Positions 60,853 through 64,000 of a DNA stretch of 64,000 nucleotides are shown here, piece after piece. The DNA is from Nostoc sp. PCC 7107 (lineage in GTDB: Bacteria; Cyanobacteriota; Cyanobacteriia; Cyanobacteriales; Nostocaceae). How positions within the stretch are numbered: position 1 is the stretch's first letter; every line of letters begins with the position of its first letter. The notes below the pieces were generated by a model. The model did not search any database and was not told the DNA's origin. It saw nothing but the letters and a program-made list of their open reading frames with translations. The position numbers and the translations under genes are program-made. The DNA lies in assembly GCF_000316625.1 (NCBI RefSeq), contig NC_019676.1:4296501-4360500 (forward strand), in the 5' to 3' direction.

Positions 60853-61236
60853 TGTTTGCAGTTGCTATAACGTTAGAGTTCTAGTATGTTTTAGTGGATA
60901 AAATTCCCTAGACTGAAGTAAAAGTTCATAAAAAAACTATCAGCTACTACTGCCTTGATAGCTAACAAATAAACAATTTGTCTGAAACACAAGGGAATGT
61001 AGCTGCACAAGCAACTTGATATTTGATTGCTTGTAATTTTGTGTGAAGTCTAGTGATTATACAAATTGATGACAGTTGTGCTTGGTGAAGTTTGTTTACT
61101 ATTAATGCTCCTGTTATACGTACGTATGATGTTATAAGGTTTTAGGCGCAGGAAATTAAAAGTTTTTCTTAATCATTGTTTCACCACGGTAAAGTTTCTG
61201 CTCATATTTGATGAGTTAATTTTTACCAGTAGAGGA
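60853..61236. promoter_or_regulatory. Intergenic region upstream of the polyferredoxin gene
   Basis: The 384 bp hold no gene. A minus-strand terminator-like hairpin (CTATCA/TGATAG at 60937-60961, followed on that strand by seven T) could end the DUF928 transcript. A perfect 12-bp palindrome ATACGTACGTAT lies at 61116-61127 and could be a regulator-binding site. Confidence 0.4.
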
Positions 61237-62196
61237 CTACTGTATTGTGCAGCAAGATACTAGAGGTTCTTGAGCAATTTCTTCTAAACCTCCAGAGCGT
61301 AATAAATCTTCCCAATCATTTTTAATTGTCAGATCGTTAGGGCTAGATTTACGCAATTCACTGAGAATTGCTAAAGAATCTTCCCAAAATCCAGACAAGG
61401 CATAAATGGCTGCTTGTTCTTCTGGTTTGACTTTCTCTAATTGGGTCATCAGTGCAGCATCTGGCGCAATCCGTTGAATGGAGCCGGAAACTACGTAATC
61501 TAGCTGTCTATCGCTGCGATCGCAAATTATCGAAAAATCCCAGTGATACGTTTTCCCAACTTTTAAACTTGGCACATCTGAATTTTCTGGCAAGTTCAGG
61601 CTGACAATACCAGCTTTAGTTGGTGTTGGCAAGGTTTTCTGATACACAATATTGTCTTCTTCATCTGACAAAACCAGTTCCATGACTGGTGCAGATGTTT
61701 GCGGTACATAAAAGAAGAAACTGGGATTAGAGGCTGTGGTTCTTTGCATTAAATCTAAAGTTGGTATTAGCGCCATTAAGCGCTTTTTCCCTGGAATGCA
61801 GGCTACACCAGTTTCGCTCAGACGTGGGACACTACGAGTTCCTCCCTGTACTTGCCGCACGGGTTTGCCCAAGTTGGTGGGAATATAGGTAACGTAGGTT
61901 TGACGCTTGTTACCATTGCGGCGATCGCGTGATACATAAATTTGGATGTTGTTCACTGCTGTAGTAGCGTAGCGATCGCCTGGTCTTTCCTGAAGTGCTT
62001 GTTTAAAATAGTTCAAAGCATCTGAGTAATTCCGCTGACGGGTAGCACTGTAACCCATCTGCATATATTGATTGTAGTTCGACTGAGCTTGAGCTAAGTA
62101 AGCAGGCAGGGCTACAACTTTATCTGCGCTAACAGGTAAGAGAGAGCCAAGCATTAAAGTTACACAGACGCATCTCATCAGGAAAAACGGTTTCAT
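61237..62196 (-). CDS. DUF928 family secreted protein with TPR
   Basis: The start is ATG 62196, preceded by AAGGGA; a GTG lies 15 bp further upstream. A signal peptide (CVCVTLMLGSLLPVSA) is followed by a TPR-like unit (ATRQRNYSDALNYFKQALQERPGDRYATTAVNNI), then the DUF928 core: LMALIPTLDLMQRTTASNPSFFFYVP, ELVLSDEEDNIVYQKTL and KVGKTYHWDFSIICDRSDR. It ends with a helical segment and CCTIQ. DUF928 proteins are cyanobacterial and of unknown function. They often occur near CHASE2 and CHAT proteins, as here. Confidence 0.82.
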   Translation of the reverse strand: MKPFFLMRCVCVTLMLGSLLPVSADKVVALPAYLAQAQSNYNQYMQMGYSATRQRNYSDALNYFKQALQERPGDRYATTAVNNIQIYVSRDRRNGNKRQTYVTYIPTNLGKPVRQVQGGTRSVPRLSETGVACIPGKKRLMALIPTLDLMQRTTASNPSFFFYVPQTSAPVMELVLSDEEDNIVYQKTLPTPTKAGIVSLNLPENSDVPSLKVGKTYHWDFSIICDRSDRQLDYVVSGSIQRIAPDAALMTQLEKVKPEEQAAIYALSGFWEDSLAILSELRKSSPNDLTIKNDWEDLLRSGGLEEIAQEPLVSCCTIQ

Positions 62197-62965
62197 AGTC
62201 AATCCCTTCACTTGGGCTTTACTGTATGTTCATACATCATAGATAGGTTGGATTTCGCAGATATATGCAAAATTTTATCTAGTTTTGTTGACAATTTTCA
62301 GTGTTATCTGTGAAACTCTCCAGTTAATTGAATTAGTTAATTATGTGTCTCCTGCTGCGAAAGCCTATAAATAAAATATCTTGTCAATAATCAACTACAG
62401 ATGTTAGACGTTAATTTTACGTAGAAATTTCTAGTAGTGTTTTCTTCCGTAAAACTACTATAATCTAGTGGCAACTTGCTTGTACATATTTTCATTTTCA
62501 AGATTAGTAACAAATACGTAAGATATTTATCCTAACTTTTTGTTAACTTTACAGCCCAGTTGATTAGGGTTGACTTAGCTGCTTTAGGACTTACGCAAAA
62601 CACCTCTCAAACTCTCATTTCTCCGTGACCTCTGCGTCTTTGTGGTTCGATTTTCCGTAGCCTGTGCGTAAGTCCTGTGCTTAAAGCACCTAAATTTTTC
62701 TGTAAATACTCATATAAAATTAAAAGCTGGCTAATAGCCCAATTAGGAGTTGCATCAATGTGGGATGAATTCAGATTAACCATAATTAAAGATTGATTCT
62801 TCGCGCCAGGGCGCATTCGCCGTCAGGCGTTCTCGCAGAGTAGACGCAAAACAAATTTCATCCAATTAATCAGCTATGCACCCAATTAACCGTAGTGAGC
62901 AACAGTGAGTAATTACGAAAACAACTCGCTACAATTGGGATGCGTTAGGAAAGCATTGTTAAAGT
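62197..62965. other. 769-bp gene-poor region with a MITE-like element
   Basis: No convincing gene was found. It contains the MITE-like element at 62586-62676. A minus-strand open frame of about 69 codons (62607-62816) runs into that element and is not supported as a gene. The right end holds the promoter of the metallophosphoesterase gene. Confidence 0.45.
62586..62676. repeat. MITE-like element, copy 2 (perfect 12-bp terminal inverted repeats)
   Basis: AGGACTTACGCA at the left and TGCGTAAGTCCT at the right are perfect inverted repeats bounding a 91-bp element. The interior contains CTCTGCGTCTTTGTGGTT. The related copy is at 10801-10934. There is no coding capacity. Confidence 0.65.
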
Positions 62966-64000
62966 ATGAGATTGATTTCTGAACCACCAATTCCTGTAAA
63001 AATTCAAAAAATGAAGGAGAGGGTACGGTGGAGACATAGCACTATGCTCCAGCGAGGCATCGATCAAACCAGTATGTTAATTGACGATGGCAAAGATGAG
63101 AACCCCGAATTTTCGTTTTTGGTAATTGGAGATAGTGGTACAAAATCTCATTACGGACACCACCCGCAACGCGAAGTAGCTAAATTAATGCTGACGCATA
63201 AAGATGATTGCCGTTTTGTGCTACACACTGGTGATGTGATTTATGTGGTAGGTTCCCATGAATATTACCCAGCCAACTTTATTGAACCTTACCGAGAATT
63301 TTTAGTGGGTGGCGAGAACCCCAACAACATTGCCTACGATCGCATGACCTTTAACTTACCGTTTTTACCAGTTCTCGGCAACCACGATTATTATGATGTC
63401 CCTTTTGTCTACCGTTGGTTAACGGGTAGCACACTCAGGTTGCGGCGGATGCTGCGTTACAAAGATTTTGAAATTGGTTGGCATGGTTCTAATCAAGGAG
63501 ATGCTTATTCACGCGCCTTTTTAGATTATCTAGCCGCTTTAACTTCTGCGGAAGAATTACACCACCATTTAGACCAAAATTATACAGGGAAAACAGACAC
63601 TGGTCGTTGTTTGCGTTACATACCAGGAGAATTTACCCGTATACCCAATCGTTATTACACATTTAGGTATGGTGGTATAGATTTTTTTGCCTTGGATTCT
63701 AATACATTTAATATGCCATCGCCTTTACCGACAACTCAAGCCGGAGAAATTTACCGCCGGGAATTGCAAAAGCGCCGCCAGGAAATAGACAAAGAAGAAG
63801 AACAGATTTTGGCAATGAGCGATCGCCTCAATCCCGATAACCCAAATGATGCGGAACAACTCGACGACCTCAGTGCCAAATTAGACCAAATTAACGAAGT
63901 CAAAATCGACATTGAGAAACAATTATCATCTCACCAGTCGCCAGCAATTGATTTTGAACAACTAGAATGGTTGCGCGACAGACTTATTGAATCTTGGCAT
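62966..64000 (+). CDS. Metallophosphoesterase family protein (3' end outside window)
   Basis: The frame is open from ATG 62966 to the window end (345 codons), so the gene is partial. The calcineurin-like metal-binding motifs are in order: FLVIGDSGTKSHYG (here with DSG in place of DxH), VLHTGDVIYVVG (GDxxY variant) and LPVLGNHDYYDVP (GNHD). A long charged helical insert (RRELQKRRQEIDKEEEQI) separates these from the C-terminal motifs, which lie outside. This is a purple-acid-phosphatase-like or DUF-type metallophosphoesterase; the substrate is unknown. Confidence 0.85.
   Translation, partial: MRLISEPPIPVKIQKMKERVRWRHSTMLQRGIDQTSMLIDDGKDENPEFSFLVIGDSGTKSHYGHHPQREVAKLMLTHKDDCRFVLHTGDVIYVVGSHEYYPANFIEPYREFLVGGENPNNIAYDRMTFNLPFLPVLGNHDYYDVPFVYRWLTGSTLRLRRMLRYKDFEIGWHGSNQGDAYSRAFLDYLAALTSAEELHHHLDQNYTGKTDTGRCLRYIPGEFTRIPNRYYTFRYGGIDFFALDSNTFNMPSPLPTTQAGEIYRRELQKRRQEIDKEEEQILAMSDRLNPDNPNDAEQLDDLSAKLDQINEVKIDIEKQLSSHQSPAIDFEQLEWLRDRLIESWH

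Noticed and set aside
62607-62816. Minus-strand frame of 69 codons
   Set aside because: Its second half is encoded by the MITE-like element and the first half shows no recognisable family; at most a remnant.

Overview
The window comes from the chromosome of a filamentous, probably heterocystous cyanobacterium (Nostoc/Anabaena/Calothrix type). The evidence is: frequent GCGATCGC (HIP1) octamers, short tandem heptamer repeats between genes, a DnaB intein of the cyanobacterial type, a helical carotenoid protein (paralogue of the orange carotenoid protein N-domain), DUF3352/DUF928/CHAT/CHASE2 proteins typical of cyanobacteria, and AT-rich intergenic DNA. No rRNA or tRNA gene was seen.

Layout. (1) 1-8.1 kb, housekeeping: the 3' end of dnaB with an intein, an FKBP-type isomerase, a phasin-like protein, small conserved genes, hrcA, a rhodanese, a DUF3352 protein and a secreted protein. 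(2) 8.2-24.8 kb, a partial contractile injection system (CIS): tube/adaptor protein, VgrG-like spike, PAAR tip, gp25, the J-like and I-like baseplate proteins, then three large unfamiliar proteins (DUF4159-containing; Ig-like/TM/WD40; winged helix/Ig-like/TM/Ig-like). A histidine kinase and an ankyrin protein sit inside the cluster. Sheath, tube, terminator and ATPase genes are absent here. The architecture fits a membrane-anchored CIS such as the thylakoid-anchored type known from Anabaena sp. PCC 7120. (3) 24.8-29 kb: a secreted TPR-CHAT protein whose caspase-like dyad looks lost, followed by a ShlB/FhaC-type outer-membrane transporter. (4) 29-38.5 kb, a plastic region: antitoxin-like gene, orphan toxin fragment with a putative immunity gene, an ATPase broken by an amber codon, a membrane ATPase with a 12-bp minisatellite, and an Rpn-type nuclease gene split by an IS630-like element with a -1 frameshift signal. 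A Crp/Fnr regulator and an SDR enzyme follow. Most of this region lies between two direct-oriented arrays of the same 42-bp HIP1-containing repeat. (5) 38.5-45 kb: an RCK-type ion channel with an odd filter, LtrA, a haem-oxygenase-like diiron protein, a 1.3-kb gene-free stretch with a candidate small RNA, and a helical carotenoid protein. (6) 45-50.8 kb: a second CHAT/ShlB-type pair, this one with an intact His-Cys dyad, and a TPR protein. (7) 51.6-62.2 kb: CHASE2-Ser/Thr kinase, Cu/Zn superoxide dismutase, pentapeptide protein, then two unusual redox fusions: FHA-flavin reductase-ferredoxin, and polyferredoxin membrane domain-FHA-cNMP-binding domain. A DUF928 TPR protein follows. (8) 62.97 kb to the end: a metallophosphoesterase cut by the window edge.

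The most interesting parts are the CIS cluster with its three candidate anchoring proteins, and the FHA-linked redox pair beside a Ser/Thr kinase. All functional statements rest on reading motifs by eye; no database search was run.
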